From positions 1 through 42,632 of the forward strand of contig SKTZ01000036.1 of the NCBI GenBank assembly GCA_007122335.1: 42,632 nt of DNA, written 5' to 3'. Under the pieces are notes generated by a model. That model was not told where the DNA came from, made no database searches, and saw nothing but the letters and a program-made list of their open reading frames with translations. This document shows positions 15,782-23,090 of the stretch, one piece after another; position 1 is the stretch's first letter, and each line of letters opens with the position of its first letter. Source of the stretch: Bacillota bacterium (lineage in GTDB: Bacteria; Bacillota; Halanaerobiia; B1SED10-174). A program made the translations under genes and the position numbers.

Positions 15782-16309
15782 CTATTTTCTTAATTTATTA
15801 TCTAAAGAATAAAAAGCGGTCTTCAAAAGGCTAAATAAGCCCCAGCCCAATAAAAGACCGGTAAAAGCATATATAATTCCCTCTATATTTGTTGGGATGC
15901 CCGGGGTGTAAAAATTCAGGGTTTGTTTTGCAATTTCCCACTCTACTTCCTGGAAAAAAATAATCCACCTGGTGAAAGGCCCGGCTTGCTGTAGCTGGGA
16001 AAATGAATTCTGAAGGTTTTCAAAACGGTTGATCAGACCTACAATAACTTCTCCGGATGTTTGAAAAACTCTTTCTTCTGCGGTCAGGTGCTGGCTTAAG
16101 AATTCTTCAAAACTTATTCCCAGGGATTCTGCTGCCTGTTCATATTTATTGATTGTCCTGCGGATTTCCTGCAGGTGTCCGCCCAATCGTTGCAGGTACT
16201 GGCTGAAAAACTGGGGGAACTGAGCCATCACTACTGCTCCGAGGATAGAAATTAAACGGTCAGCAAAGCCGGAGAAAAAGGTGCTTAATTTTTTAATAAT
16301 TTTCTGCAT
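15782..16309 (-). CDS. DUF2937-like membrane protein of unknown function
   Basis: A 175-residue protein. The AQFPQFFSQYLQRLGGHLQE stretch (about 29-48) resembles the DUF2937 family, for which no function is known. A basic, amphipathic N-terminal segment precedes it, the centre is helical and coiled-coil-like (about 46-110), and a hydrophobic helix lies near the C-terminus (about 143-163, IIYAFTGLLLGWGLFSLL). AGGAGG lies 9 bases before the ATG. It stands alone between tRNA-Ala (convergent) and the VOC gene (divergent). The family assignment is from memory of the motif only. Confidence 0.65.
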   Translation of the reverse strand: MQKIIKKLSTFFSGFADRLISILGAVVMAQFPQFFSQYLQRLGGHLQEIRRTINKYEQAAESLGISFEEFLSQHLTAEERVFQTSGEVIVGLINRFENLQNSFSQLQQAGPFTRWIIFFQEVEWEIAKQTLNFYTPGIPTNIEGIIYAFTGLLLGWGLFSLLKTAFYSLDNKLRK

Positions 16310-16400
16310 CCATTTTTCCTCCTCTTATAATATGAGGATTACGTCAAGGGATGGTTTTTTCCTTCAAAATTTATCATTAAAAAGGGAAGGAGGGCACAAT

Positions 16401-16754
16401 ATGGCCTGGGATGGAACTATTGTGTTTTTGGGAACTGATAACCTGGATGATAACGCTGTTTTCTACAGGGATACTCTCGGTCTAAAATTATATAAAGATC
16501 AGGGGGTATGTCGTATCTATGAAGTTCCAGGAGGAGGATATCTGGGTTTCTGCACCCACCTGGAAAAAACTCAAAAAGGGAAAGCCCCAATAATAACTCT
16601 CCTGGCAGATGATGTTGACCGGTGGTATCAGAAAATTGTTGATTGCGGGTGGGAAGTTGAAAGAGAACCGCAACACAATCAGAAGTTTAATATCTATCAT
16701 TTCTTTACAAAAGATCCGGATGGATATTCTGTGGAAATCCAAAAGTTCCTTTAA
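16401..16754 (+). CDS. VOC-superfamily (glyoxalase/bleomycin-resistance fold) protein
   Basis: A 117-residue single VOC domain. It shows the beta-alpha-beta-beta-beta pattern with FLGTDNLDDNAVFYRDTLGL at the start (8-27) and the closing FFTKDPDGYSVEIQKFL, where the final Glu is the usual metal ligand. VOC proteins include glyoxalase I, dioxygenases and antibiotic-binding proteins; none can be chosen here. The frame stays open further upstream, but AAGGAGG sits 7 bases from the ATG at 16401. It appears monocistronic and no clear terminator follows. Confidence 0.8.
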   Translation: MAWDGTIVFLGTDNLDDNAVFYRDTLGLKLYKDQGVCRIYEVPGGGYLGFCTHLEKTQKGKAPIITLLADDVDRWYQKIVDCGWEVEREPQHNQKFNIYHFFTKDPDGYSVEIQKFL

Positions 16755-16989
16755 AATTGGAGCAGGGAAGAAAACCTCCTCGCTTATTGGGCTTATCTTT
16801 AAATTACAAACAGGCAGCCCTTGTAATAATGAGCGGTTCTAAGAATTAGTAATTGGCAAAATAACCCAAAAAACCTGTTATGAATTAAAATTCAAAAATT
16901 TTAAAGAAGGAATCTACCCTTTTATATTGAAAAATAAATGAGGAGGGAGACCGTTAATAATACTATTAATTTAAAGGGGGAAATTTTAA
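16755..16989. other. Intergenic leader upstream of the peptide transporter operon
   Basis: This stretch holds no gene. It contains an inverted repeat ATTACAA/TTGTAAT (16803-16809 and 16821-16827), a possible promoter (TTTAAA at 16900, 17-base spacer, TATATT at 16923) and a small palindrome TTAATA-ATAC-TATTAA (16954-16969) just before the ribosome site. Any of these could regulate the operon; none matches a known operator. Confidence 0.35.
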
Positions 16990-18609
16990 GTGAAAAAATT
17001 AGTGTTGTTTCTTTTGATTATGGCGCTGGTTCTCCCGGCAACCGCTGCCATAGCTCAGGAAGAGCCGGTTGAAGGTGGGACCTTCCACCGGGGTATGGTT
17101 ATCAGTCCCCGCGGAATGTTCAACCCAATCCTTTATACTGAGACTTATGATAACGAAGTAATTGTTGCTGTTTATGACGGGTTGGTTACTATTAACCGTG
17201 AACTGCAACCCGTTCCTCAGATTGCTGAAAGCTGGGAATTTTCTGATGATGGGCTTTCACTGACCTTCCACTTGCGTGAAGGAGTAAAGTTCCATGATGG
17301 TGTTGAGGTAACAGCCCGGGACGTTGAGTACACCTACAAGACCATCCTTCATCCACACTATACAGGCGTACGTTACGGAACTTTTGCTGTTATCAAGGGT
17401 GCTGAAGCTTACCACGATGGTGAAGTTGACTATGTTGAGGGAATTGAAGTAATTGACGATTACACAATCCGCTTTACCACGGAAAGAATTCATGCTCCTC
17501 TTCTGGCTGAGTTCATCTATGGTATTCTGCCTTCCCATATCCTTGAGGATGTTCCCGTCGCAGAATTAGAAGCACATGAATTTAACCAGAACCCGATTGG
17601 AGCAGGACCTTTTAGGTTCGTTGAATTCCGTCCTGACCGGTATGTGGTCCTGGAAGGATTTGATGACTATTACCAGGAAGGTCCTTACCTGGATCGGATG
17701 GTTTATCATGTAATTGACGACGAAGCCCGTCCGGTTTATCTGCGACAGGGGCGGATTGATTTTGTGGGGATTTCATCAGAGCAAATCCCCATGGTTGAGC
17801 AACTGGACTTTGTTGATGTTTTTGACTTTGAAGCAATGGGTTATAGTTATATCTGCTTTAACCTGCGGCAGGAACGTTTTGATGACAAGCGAATCCGCCA
17901 GGCAGTTGCTTATGGATATGACCGCCAGACCGTTGTAGATATTATCCTGGATGGTTATTCCAAGGTTGCTAACGCACCTATGCCCACTGTATCCTGGGCT
18001 TATACTGACGAGGGAATTAACGAATATCCCTATAACCCTGATCGTTCCATCGAACTGATGCAGGAAGCCGGGTGGGAACGCGGAGCCGACGGTGTCTGGG
18101 AAAAAGACGATATGCGGATGGAGTTTGAGTTTATTTACACTGAAGCTACCAGGGCACAGGAGCAAATGATGATGCTCTTCCAGCAGAACATGGAAGATAT
18201 TGGCTTCAAAGTTCACCTTCGCCCAATGGAATTCTCCGCAGCTGTTGACCGCATTGATGCCCGTGAATTTGATGCCTTTACCCTGGGCTGGGGCCTCGGT
18301 GTTGACCCCGATCCCCACGGTATCTGGCATTCAACATCGGTATGGAATGATGCCGGGTGGGTCAATGAGCGCTCTGATGAACTAATAGAAAAAGGCCGTA
18401 CTACCGTTGACCAGGATGAAAGGGCAGAAATTTACGCCGAATGGCAGCGTTTGATGAACGAAGAATTACCCAACGTATTCTTCACTTACACAGTAAACGT
18501 TGCGGCAATGAACGAAAGGGTTCAGGGCGTAGACCGTGATCCCGGACCACAGGGATTGTTCTGGTCCGAGATTCTCAACCAGCTCTGGATACCCGCTGAA
18601 CGCCAGTAA
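16990..18609 (+). CDS. Peptide ABC transporter substrate-binding protein (DppA/OppA family)
   Basis: A 539-residue family-5 extracellular binding protein for peptides or related ligands. The signal peptide (residues 1-22) ends in AIA before QEEP. The mature protein has the family blocks AESWEFSDDGLSLTFHLREGVKFHDG (85-110 region), NPIGAGPFRF and RIRQAVAYGYDR. There is no lipobox cysteine, as in PstS. The start is GTG with AAAGGGGG about 10 bases upstream. The next two genes encode its permeases, separated from it by a strong stem-loop. No ATPase genes (dppD/dppF) are present. The ligand cannot be told. Confidence 0.9.
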   Translation: MKKLVLFLLIMALVLPATAAIAQEEPVEGGTFHRGMVISPRGMFNPILYTETYDNEVIVAVYDGLVTINRELQPVPQIAESWEFSDDGLSLTFHLREGVKFHDGVEVTARDVEYTYKTILHPHYTGVRYGTFAVIKGAEAYHDGEVDYVEGIEVIDDYTIRFTTERIHAPLLAEFIYGILPSHILEDVPVAELEAHEFNQNPIGAGPFRFVEFRPDRYVVLEGFDDYYQEGPYLDRMVYHVIDDEARPVYLRQGRIDFVGISSEQIPMVEQLDFVDVFDFEAMGYSYICFNLRQERFDDKRIRQAVAYGYDRQTVVDIILDGYSKVANAPMPTVSWAYTDEGINEYPYNPDRSIELMQEAGWERGADGVWEKDDMRMEFEFIYTEATRAQEQMMMLFQQNMEDIGFKVHLRPMEFSAAVDRIDAREFDAFTLGWGLGVDPDPHGIWHSTSVWNDAGWVNERSDELIEKGRTTVDQDERAEIYAEWQRLMNEELPNVFFTYTVNVAAMNERVQGVDRDPGPQGLFWSEILNQLWIPAERQ

Positions 18610-18638
18610 AAAATTTAAAAATCAAAAGAGAAGATATC

Positions 18639-18669
18639 GGAATGGCAGGCGGTATCCGTCTGCCATTCC
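18639..18669 (+). other. Intercistronic stem-loop between binding-protein and permease genes
   Basis: GGAATGGCAGGCGG pairs with CCGTCTGCCATTCC over 14 bp (one G-U) around a TAT loop. No T run follows. As after pstS, it probably raises the binding protein's mRNA level relative to the permeases. Confidence 0.75.
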
Positions 18670-18694
18670 CATTAATTAGCTGGAGTGATTGATT

Positions 18695-19654
18695 ATGGTG
18701 ACTTATCTGATCCGGCGAGTTCTTTTTCAGGGGGTTCCTGTTTTACTCGGGTTTACCTTTTTGGTTTTTTTAATGATCAATTTTGCTCCCGGAGATCCGG
18801 TAACCCACTTGCGAGGAGTTCCAGATTTAGATCCAAGGGTAATTGAAGACAGGAAAGCTCAACTGGGCCTGGATAGACCTTTAATTGTTAGGTACTTTGA
18901 TTGGTTGGGTGAATTGTTGCAGGGTAATCTAGGGCGTTCTTTTGATAGCGCTCGAAGACCTGTAGCGAATTTGATCCAAGAACGGCTTCCGGTAACTATT
19001 TTATTATCGGTTTCCAGTATAATTATCGGTTGGGGGATAGGTATCCCCGTCGGGATATATTCGGCTCGACGGCAGTACCATCTTTCGGATTATACAATTA
19101 CCTTTTTAGCTTTTGTGGGGGTTTCCGTTCCGAATTTCTTCTTCGGAATGCTTTTGCTTTATATTTTTGCTTTGATTTTAAATGTTCTCCCGGCGGGAGG
19201 TTATTTTGGCCCGGGAGAGGAGTTCACAATTTTAAGAATGCTGAGCTATTTAATAATGCCGGCTTTTACCCTGGGGCTGGCCAGTATTGCCAGTATTACC
19301 AGGTATATGCGGAGCAGTTTGCTGGAGGTTATCCGCCAGGATTACCTGCGTACTGCTCGAGCAAAAGGTTTGCGGGAAAGGGTAGTTATATACAAGCATG
19401 CTTTGCGAAACGCCTTAATTCCCATTCTTACCCTGATGGGTTTTATGGTTCCGATAATTTTCTCCGGAGCTGTAATTACCGAACAGGTTTTTTCCTGGCC
19501 CGGGTTGGGCCGGATGGCCATTGACGCAACCCATCAGAGGAATTATCCCCTGATGATGGGTATTACCCTAATGTTTGGCGTTCTTACCTTTCTGGGGAAT
19601 GTAGTTGCAGATGTTGCCTATGCTATTGCCGATCCGCGAATTCGGTATGATTGA
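18695..19654 (+). CDS. Peptide ABC transporter permease (DppB family)
   Basis: A 319-residue inner-membrane permease of the DppB/OppB family. It starts TYLIRRVLFQGVPVLLGFTF, with LMINFAPGDPV and the RYMRSSLLEVIRQDYLRTARAKGL segment that meets the ATPase, then KHALRNALIPILTLMG and TEQVFSWPGLGRM, all diagnostic. It has six transmembrane helices. A TTG at 18689 is in frame, but GGAG is better spaced for the ATG at 18695. The next permease starts 14 bases after its stop. Confidence 0.93.
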   Translation: MVTYLIRRVLFQGVPVLLGFTFLVFLMINFAPGDPVTHLRGVPDLDPRVIEDRKAQLGLDRPLIVRYFDWLGELLQGNLGRSFDSARRPVANLIQERLPVTILLSVSSIIIGWGIGIPVGIYSARRQYHLSDYTITFLAFVGVSVPNFFFGMLLLYIFALILNVLPAGGYFGPGEEFTILRMLSYLIMPAFTLGLASIASITRYMRSSLLEVIRQDYLRTARAKGLRERVVIYKHALRNALIPILTLMGFMVPIIFSGAVITEQVFSWPGLGRMAIDATHQRNYPLMMGITLMFGVLTFLGNVVADVAYAIADPRIRYD

Positions 19655-19668
19655 GGAGGGAGATTTAC

Positions 19669-20556
19669 ATGGCTGAATATAATGAAGAACAGGTAATGTC
19701 CAGAAGAAATATAGAATCTCCCTGGGCGGTTGGCTGGCGCAGGTTCAAAAAGAACCGGGTTGCCTTGCTTGGGGCCATATTTCTTGTTATTTTTATTTTC
19801 CTTGCGGTTTTTGCGCCGTTTTTAACCCCTTATGATCCCACCAGGGCAGATTTTTTAAGGAGAAATCAGGCTCCTTCCAGCGAACACTGGCTTGGTACCG
19901 ATGAGATGGGAAGAGATGTTCTGACCCGGACCCTTTATGGAGGGAGGATTTCCCTTACTGTCGGTTTGGTTGCTGTTTCAATTATGATGATTATCGCCCT
20001 CATCCTGGGTTCGATAGCTGGATATGCAGGAGGGTTTACTGATACGGTGATAATGAGATTGGCGGATATTTTTTTGAGCTTTCCTTTTTTGATCCTTGCA
20101 ATAACGGCCTCGGCACTTCTTGGGCCGAGTATCTATAATGTAATGATTATACTGGGAGTAATTTCTTGGCCAGGTCCCTGCAGACTTTTAAGAGCGGAAT
20201 TTTTGAAGTTGAAAACCCAGGACTTTGTCCAGGCAGCAATAGCTCTGGGAGGAGGGCACAGGCGAATTATTTTGATCCACCTCCTGCCCAATGCAATTCC
20301 ACCCCTTTTGGTTGCTGCAACTCTGGGAGTGGCAAGTACCATTATTGGCGAAGCCGGCTTAAGCTTTTTGGGACTGGGAGTTCCACCGCCAGCACCTTCC
20401 TGGGGAAATATGCTTAACTCCGCCAGGGCACTGCATATAATGGAGGGTATGCCCTGGATGTGGCTGCCTCCGGGAATTGCGATTTTCCTTGCAGTGCTGA
20501 GTATTAATTTCCTGGGCGATGGTCTGCGTGACGCTCTAGACCCCAAACAAGAATGA
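19669..20556 (+). CDS. Peptide ABC transporter permease (DppC family)
   Basis: A 295-residue DppC/OppC permease, partner of the preceding gene. Typical blocks are WRRFKKNRVALLGAIFL (N-terminal helix), HWLGTDEMGRDVLTRTLYGGR, and FVQAAIALGGGHRRIILIHLLPN (ATPase-docking loop), then GEAGLSFLGLGVPPPAPSWG and a C-terminal LGDGLRDALDPK. The frame extends six codons upstream to a TTG, but that codon precedes the GAGGAGGGAG ribosome site, so ATG 19669 is the start. No ATPase gene follows, so the complex must borrow its nucleotide-binding subunits from elsewhere. Confidence 0.94.
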   Translation: MAEYNEEQVMSRRNIESPWAVGWRRFKKNRVALLGAIFLVIFIFLAVFAPFLTPYDPTRADFLRRNQAPSSEHWLGTDEMGRDVLTRTLYGGRISLTVGLVAVSIMMIIALILGSIAGYAGGFTDTVIMRLADIFLSFPFLILAITASALLGPSIYNVMIILGVISWPGPCRLLRAEFLKLKTQDFVQAAIALGGGHRRIILIHLLPNAIPPLLVAATLGVASTIIGEAGLSFLGLGVPPPAPSWGNMLNSARALHIMEGMPWMWLPPGIAIFLAVLSINFLGDGLRDALDPKQE

Positions 20557-20571
20557 TAGGAGGCATTGGAA

Positions 20572-21024
20572 TTGATTGAAAGCAGGGACTTCCCCAACCC
20601 CAAGGTCAAGCTCTATCACTTTGTTGCCAGAGAAAAAATAAATGATGTCCTCGAATATGGTTTAAAACCGGAGAAACCTGCTTATATTCTGGATTCAGAA
20701 CTTCGGAAAAAACCTGCTGTTTTTTGCTATTTGCAGCCTGAAGATGACCTCTGGGGACTGGCAAATAATGGTGGTTATTCTTTATTAGAAGTCAGGGTAG
20801 ACCCCCGCTTATGCACTGTCGCCGATCAGGCCTTGTTTTTTGAGGGCTGGCGATGCTTGAATGGGGGGTATCCTGCCGATGATGATTTTGGAAAAGCAAT
20901 GGAGTTAATTAAACAATATGACCAACAGGCTTTACCTCTAAAGATTTACCGCCAGGGGATGCTGCAGGCTCCTGAAGTTCTAGTTCGAGGGACAATTCCT
21001 CCCCATGAAATTGAAGAAAATTAA
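20572..21024 (+). CDS. Hypothetical protein, possible ADP-ribosyltransferase-like fold
   Basis: A 150-residue cytoplasmic protein I cannot place firmly. Its opening KLYHFVAREKINDVLEYGLKP resembles the first strand and helix of ART-like proteins (KptA, DarT/DUF4433 and similar), which start with a Y-H pair and end the helix with GL. A later GYSLLEVRVDP resembles their third conserved strand with its Glu. The likeness is by eye only. AGGAGG is 8 bases from the TTG at 20572, better than the upstream TTG (2 bases). It lies 15 bases after the permease gene, so is probably the last gene of that operon, and is followed by a terminator. Confidence 0.6.
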   Translation: MIESRDFPNPKVKLYHFVAREKINDVLEYGLKPEKPAYILDSELRKKPAVFCYLQPEDDLWGLANNGGYSLLEVRVDPRLCTVADQALFFEGWRCLNGGYPADDDFGKAMELIKQYDQQALPLKIYRQGMLQAPEVLVRGTIPPHEIEEN

Positions 21025-21025
21025 T

Positions 21026-21051
21026 AAAGGGACAGGATATCCTGTCCCTTT
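21026..21051 (+). terminator. Terminator after the peptide-transporter operon
   Basis: A perfect 26-base palindrome, AAAGGGACAGGAT followed by ATCCTGTCCCTTT, then TAAATTTG, right after the stop of the 150-residue protein. Confidence 0.7.
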
Positions 21052-21091
21052 AAATTTGTAATTCTTTCTGACTCTTGAAAATATTATTTAA

Positions 21092-21125
21092 AAGGTCCCC
21101 AAATTTATTTGGGGACCTTATTTTT
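21092..21125. terminator. Terminator between the transporter operon and the HIT gene
   Basis: AAGGTCCCCAAAT and ATTTGGGGACCTT pair perfectly. ATTTTTAA follows on the plus strand and TTTTAAATAAT on the minus strand. It mainly serves the convergent HIT gene, whose stop lies in it. Confidence 0.75.
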
Positions 21126-21498
21126 AATAATCCACGATATTTTCTTTAAAGTTCCGGATGCCTCCCCTGGGATTTTTTACATCTCCCAGGTAACGGGGAA
21201 TAATATGAATGTGCAGGTGAAAGATGGTCTGTCCTGCAACTTCCCCAATGTTTATACCGAAATTAAAACCGTCAGGGTTATACTTCTCCAGCAAATAGTC
21301 CCGCGCTTTTTCTGTCAGCTGATGTAGGTCCAGGACTTCTTCGGGAGTCGCAGAAAAAATATCGGGGAAATGCCTTTTTGGAATGAGCAGCATGTGACCC
21401 TGATTGACGGGGTATTTATCATAAATGGCGAAGGCCATTTCATTCTCCATGATAATTTTTCGCCGGGGATAGTTACAGAAAACACAGTCTTTTTTCAT
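21124..21498 (-). CDS. HIT-family nucleotide-binding hydrolase
   Basis: A 124-residue histidine-triad protein of the Hint/HIT branch, which hydrolyses nucleotide phosphoramidates or dinucleoside polyphosphates. The triad is HLHIHIIPR (His94, His96, His98), with the N-terminal zinc pair CVFC (Cys5, Cys8) and GHMLLIPKRHFPDI (34-47). The frame could start at TTG 21513, but that codon is part of the GAGGAGG ribosome site of ATG 21498. It follows the lipoprotein gene by 11 bases on the same strand, so the two likely form an operon. Confidence 0.92.
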   Translation of the reverse strand: MKKDCVFCNYPRRKIIMENEMAFAIYDKYPVNQGHMLLIPKRHFPDIFSATPEEVLDLHQLTEKARDYLLEKYNPDGFNFGINIGEVAGQTIFHLHIHIIPRYLGDVKNPRGGIRNFKENIVDY

Positions 21499-21509
21499 AA
21501 GCTGCCTCC

Positions 21510-22118
21510 TCAATTAGACGGGGGATAAGGGTGGGTATTCATTTTTTCAACTGAGATGCTGTAGGTAAAACCCTCCTGGTTTTTCCCAGTTATTTCCCCG
21601 TCAATTTCAGCCAGGGCGGGGAGCTCATCTGGGATGGTAACATTTGTTAAATTCAGGCGGTTTAAATCTTCGGAAATCAGAACAAGAAAATTATCTTTGT
21701 ACTCCAGCCTGCCCTTAACCTGAATTCTGTCGCCTGTTTCCAGGGAGGGAAGGGGTTTGGGGTGGCGGAAAATATTGCCCAGGCCCCGGCCGTTATGGAA
21801 GAGGAGAACGGGTTGAGAATTTTCAAGAATTATTTCTCCCCATAACTGCAGGGTGGTCCTTTCAGGTGGGATCCAGTCCAGCACTTTCCCTCGAACTGGG
21901 ATTTCGTTACCTTCCTGTTGCAGTATTCCCTGAATTTCGTGGGGTTCAAGACGGGGGTCCCTCTGATATGTTCCGCTGAGACGGATCCTCCGTCCGGTAA
22001 AGGCTTCAGGATCTTGAAGAACTGACCCTATGGTGGTAAAGGGGTAAACCGATTCTGTGGGAGCGCAGCCTCCAAGGATAAAAAGAGCGATTAATATTGA
22101 AAGATATTTTAACTTCAT
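21510..22118 (-). CDS. Putative lipoprotein with OB-fold-like repeats
   Basis: A 202-residue exported lipoprotein of unknown function. The signal peptide ends in a good lipobox, FILGGC (Cys about 18). The mature part has two beta-rich segments, each with an FTGRRIRLSGTY-like or GDRIQVKGRLEY-like strand pair and an LLFHNG or FLVLIS strand. Such patterns occur in OB-fold nucleic-acid or sugar binders, but the likeness is loose. The frame extends to 22184, yet ATG 22118 has AGGTGA upstream and is followed at once by the signal peptide. It lies 11 bases before the HIT gene. Confidence 0.7.
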   Translation of the reverse strand: MKLKYLSILIALFILGGCAPTESVYPFTTIGSVLQDPEAFTGRRIRLSGTYQRDPRLEPHEIQGILQQEGNEIPVRGKVLDWIPPERTTLQLWGEIILENSQPVLLFHNGRGLGNIFRHPKPLPSLETGDRIQVKGRLEYKDNFLVLISEDLNRLNLTNVTIPDELPALAEIDGEITGKNQEGFTYSISVEKMNTHPYPPSN

Positions 22119-22296
22119 TTTATCACCTACTATTACCACGTTTTCGCAAACCCTTAAGCTTGTTATCAACTTTACTTTTTCCACAAAACCTTCTTTCTTC
22201 CTTCAATGGAATACAAAAAATATAAAAAGGCAGGATAGGAAGAGAAGATGAAGAAATAGAAAAATAGCGAATACGGTTTTACTGGGAGGAATAAAA

Positions 22297-22746
22297 ATGA
22301 TGCCGGAAAAAAGAAAATTTGGTCAACTGCTGCGCCAGAAGATAAAAAGTCGCCACCACCTTTTTGATAGGGATAAGGTCAGCGGCTCCGAATGCCGAAA
22401 TTATGTTGATGATATGGATAGGATATGGGATGAACTGGGCTCCTTAACAGAAAATTTTAAACTGGAAATTTTAGAAGGTAAAAAAATTTGTTTTTTTAGA
22501 ACTGTAAGCCGGGAAGAGAGGAAAGAATATGAACTGGCTAGAGTCCCCGTTGAAACAGGTAGAGAAACACATGGAGGAGATCTGCTTCAGTTAACCTGGC
22601 TATTAATTCTTGAATCCTGGGATCAACTTTTTGCCCGCAGGCTGGAAAAGGAAAAGGGAGAAATCCACCTGGACTGGCTAATTTCTTTCCAGGAAAAGGA
22701 GTATTCCAAAATGATTGAAGAACTGGAGGGGAAAAAAGATGAGTGA
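22297..22746 (+). CDS. Hypothetical protein coupled to ferredoxin-thioredoxin reductase
   Basis: A 149-residue cytoplasmic protein rich in charged residues, mostly helical by appearance, with no motif I recognise. There is a tryptophan-rich centre (QLTWLLILESWDQLF, about 97-111) and a lysine/glutamate C-terminus. It has one Cys in SGSECRNY and one in KKICFF, not arranged as a redox pair. GGGAGG precedes the ATG. Its end overlaps the FTR gene start by 8 bases, so the two proteins are probably made together and may interact. I cannot assign a function. Confidence 0.65.
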   Translation: MMPEKRKFGQLLRQKIKSRHHLFDRDKVSGSECRNYVDDMDRIWDELGSLTENFKLEILEGKKICFFRTVSREERKEYELARVPVETGRETHGGDLLQLTWLLILESWDQLFARRLEKEKGEIHLDWLISFQEKEYSKMIEELEGKKDE

Positions 22747-23029
22747 ACAGGAAAAGGAAATGAAAAAAATGAGGACCTTTGCTGAAAAATATGCGGAAAA
22801 AGCAGGTTACAGGCTAAATCCTGATCAGGAAATAGTTGAAATGATTCTCAAGGGTCTGGTAGAAAATAAAAAACAATACGGTCGGCAGTACTGCCCCTGC
22901 AGGTCAGTTACCGGAGACAAAGAGGAAGACAGAAAAAAAATTTGCCCCTGCCACTGGCACAAAAAAGAAATCGAAGAGGACGGTATGTGTCACTGCCAGT
23001 TATTTGTTGCTCCGGAAAATAATGATTGA
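22739..23029 (+). CDS. Ferredoxin-thioredoxin reductase catalytic (beta) chain
   Basis: A 96-residue FTR catalytic subunit, the [4Fe-4S] protein that reduces a thioredoxin-like disulfide with electrons from ferredoxin. The cysteine pattern is complete: YCPC (Cys52, Cys54), CPCHWH (Cys69, Cys71) and CHC (Cys84, Cys86). The variable alpha chain of plants and cyanobacteria is absent, as usual in anaerobic bacteria and archaea. GGAGGGG lies 6-7 bases before the ATG. It overlaps the upstream unknown gene. No ferredoxin or thioredoxin gene is beside it. Confidence 0.92.
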   Translation: MSEQEKEMKKMRTFAEKYAEKAGYRLNPDQEIVEMILKGLVENKKQYGRQYCPCRSVTGDKEEDRKKICPCHWHKKEIEEDGMCHCQLFVAPENND

Positions 23030-23090
23030 AATTTAGTCAACCCTAGCCTAAAATAAATAGAAAACCTGTTATATTCAGGGAGGAAAGGAC

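Noticed and set aside
19030-19524. 164-residue plus-strand ORF in another frame inside the DppB permease gene
   Set aside because: Fully contained in a confident permease gene; composition looks like a frame-shifted shadow.
20133-20609. 158-residue minus ORF opposite the DppC permease
   Set aside because: Shadow of a confident gene; basic, proline-rich random-looking sequence.
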